Origin: Casimicrobiaceae bacterium
GTDB lineage: Bacteria; Pseudomonadota; Gammaproteobacteria; Burkholderiales; Casimicrobiaceae
DNA: 6,818 bases
Assembly (NCBI GenBank): GCA_955652025.1
Contig: CATPAO010000036.1
Span: 1 to 6,818 of the forward strand
Reading direction: 5' to 3'
Shown: one piece after another, positions 5,954-6,818 of the stretch
Position numbering within the stretch: position 1 is the stretch's first letter
How the letters are laid out: every line of letters begins with the position of its first letter
Translations under genes and position numbers: made by a program
The notes under the pieces: generated by a model
Told to the model about the DNA's origin: nothing
Database searches by the model: none
The model's input: the letters and a program-made list of their open reading frames with translations, nothing else

Positions 5954-6818
5954 GAAATCCCGCCATTCGCACGCCGGCCCTGGCCACGCAACGTCGCGCA
6001 AGCACGCGCATGACGCTGGTCACGACCACGCGCCGTCGCCGGCCACGCCCGGCCCCCGCACCGCGCTCTCCTGGGCGCTCGTCATCACGCTCGGCATGGC
6101 GGCGGTCGAAGCGGTCGGCGGCTACGTTTCCGGCTCGCTCGCGCTCCTGTCGGACGCCGGCCACATGGCGACCGACGCGGCGGCGCTCGGACTCGCGCTT
6201 TTCGCCGACTGGATCGCGCGGCGCCCGCCGTCGCGTCGCGCGAGCTACGGCTATGCGCGCGCCGAAGTGCTGGCGGCGTTCGTCAACGCGCTGGCGCTGC
6301 TCGCGCTGGTCGTGTTCATCACGGTCGAAGCGGTGCGCCGGTTGCTCGTGCCCGCGCTGGTCGCCGGCGGCGCCGTGCTGGCGATCGCGATCGCCGGTCT
6401 CATTGCAAACCTCGTGACGGCGTGGATCCTCGCGCGCGCGGGCGGATCGCTGAACGCGCGCGGTGCGATGCTCCACGTGCTCTCGGACGTTCTCGGGTCC
6501 GTTGCGGCGATCGTGGCCGGCGCGGTCATCCTGGCAACCGGCTGGATGCCGATCGATCCGATCCTGTCGATCGTCGTGGCGCTTTTGATCGTCCGCTCGA
6601 CGTGGCGGCTGCTCGCGCAATCGACCGGCGTACTGATGGAGGGCGTGCCGAGCCACCTCGACTACGACGACATCGGCCGCGAACTATCGCGCGTTGCCGG
6701 CATCACCGGCGTCCACGACTTGCACGTGTGGCAAATGGGCGCCAATCGCGTCGCGTTGTCGGCGCACGTGGCACTCGCGGATGGCGCGGAGTGGCCGGTG
6801 ATCCTGGCACGATCGCAA
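5952..6818 (+). CDS. CDF-family Zn/Co/Cd efflux transporter, C-terminus cut by window edge
   Basis: I read 289 codons from ATG 5952 with no stop before the right edge. The cytoplasmic N-terminus (1-38) is histidine-rich (nine His in HSHAGPGHATSRKHAHDAGHDH, counted over residues 5-26 together with neighbours is approximate), as in zinc-handling CDF proteins. The membrane domain begins near 39. The two metal-site helices carry the family signature: LLSDAGHMATD, with Asp68, His71 and Asp75, and HVLSD, with His175 and Asp179. This HxxxD/HxxxD arrangement is typical of zinc/cadmium/cobalt CDF proteins such as CzcD and ZitB, which export the metal from the cytosol in exchange for protons. From about 224 the cytoplasmic domain starts (LMEGVPSHLDYDDI, then GITGVHDLHVWQMG), which in the family binds metal and supports dimerisation. 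It would protect against metal excess. It is 44 nt downstream of the response regulator, so co-transcription is possible, and its start codon lies in a possible hairpin. The exact metal cannot be told from sequence. Confidence 0.92.
   Translation, partial: MKSRHSHAGPGHATSRKHAHDAGHDHAPSPATPGPRTALSWALVITLGMAAVEAVGGYVSGSLALLSDAGHMATDAAALGLALFADWIARRPPSRRASYGYARAEVLAAFVNALALLALVVFITVEAVRRLLVPALVAGGAVLAIAIAGLIANLVTAWILARAGGSLNARGAMLHVLSDVLGSVAAIVAGAVILATGWMPIDPILSIVVALLIVRSTWRLLAQSTGVLMEGVPSHLDYDDIGRELSRVAGITGVHDLHVWQMGANRVALSAHVALADGAEWPVILARSQ

Noticed and set aside
5655..6656. Minus-strand reading frame of 333 codons
   Set aside because: It is antisense to the response regulator and the CDF exporter, both of which have clear family motifs; its product is Arg-rich and featureless.

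Overview
The window is GC-rich, densely packed bacterial DNA. It most resembles a Betaproteobacterium or a Xanthomonadales-like Gammaproteobacterium. The main clues are a short RnfB-type ferredoxin without an N-terminal membrane anchor, strong C/G bias at third codon positions, GTG starts and frequent ATGA stop/start overlaps. This assignment is inference from sequence style; there is no rRNA or other phylogenetic marker. I see no tRNA, CRISPR array, insertion sequence or phage gene.

Left half (1-3713, minus strand). Five tightly spaced genes read leftward and look like one operon. In transcription order they are: an ECF-type RNA polymerase sigma factor (GTG start at 3713); a small single-pass membrane protein in the anti-sigma position (3078-2611, ATGA overlap); an exported protein with a proline-rich linker (2587-1532); an RnfB-family polyferredoxin (1522-887, 9 nt gap); and an exported TPR-like protein (from 890, ATGA overlap) that runs off the left edge. 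A GGGAACTTTT element with an AT-rich box downstream, just upstream of the sigma gene, looks like an autoregulated ECF promoter.

Centre (3714-3913). A 200-bp divergent intergenic region separates the sigma operon from a rightward two-component operon. On the plus strand it holds a nested GC-rich hairpin followed by five Ts, then a second inverted repeat, then a good Shine-Dalgarno for the kinase gene.

Right half (3914-6818, plus strand). A four-helix membrane histidine kinase of the LytS/YehU type (3914-5128) overlaps by ATGA a LytTR-family response regulator (5125-5907). After 44 nt comes a histidine-rich CDF zinc/cobalt/cadmium exporter (from 5952), cut by the right edge. Its start codon lies in one arm of a perfect 7-bp inverted repeat.

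How it may work together: the left operon is a plausible envelope-stress or envelope-sensing sigma module that carries a redox protein and two exported proteins. The right operon is a second envelope signalling pair, possibly co-transcribed with metal efflux. The shared 200-bp region makes cross-regulation possible, but nothing in the sequence proves it. No clearly new system is visible. The most unusual items are the ferredoxin inside the sigma operon, the non-canonical anti-sigma candidate with its exported partner, and the structured leaders of the kinase and exporter genes.
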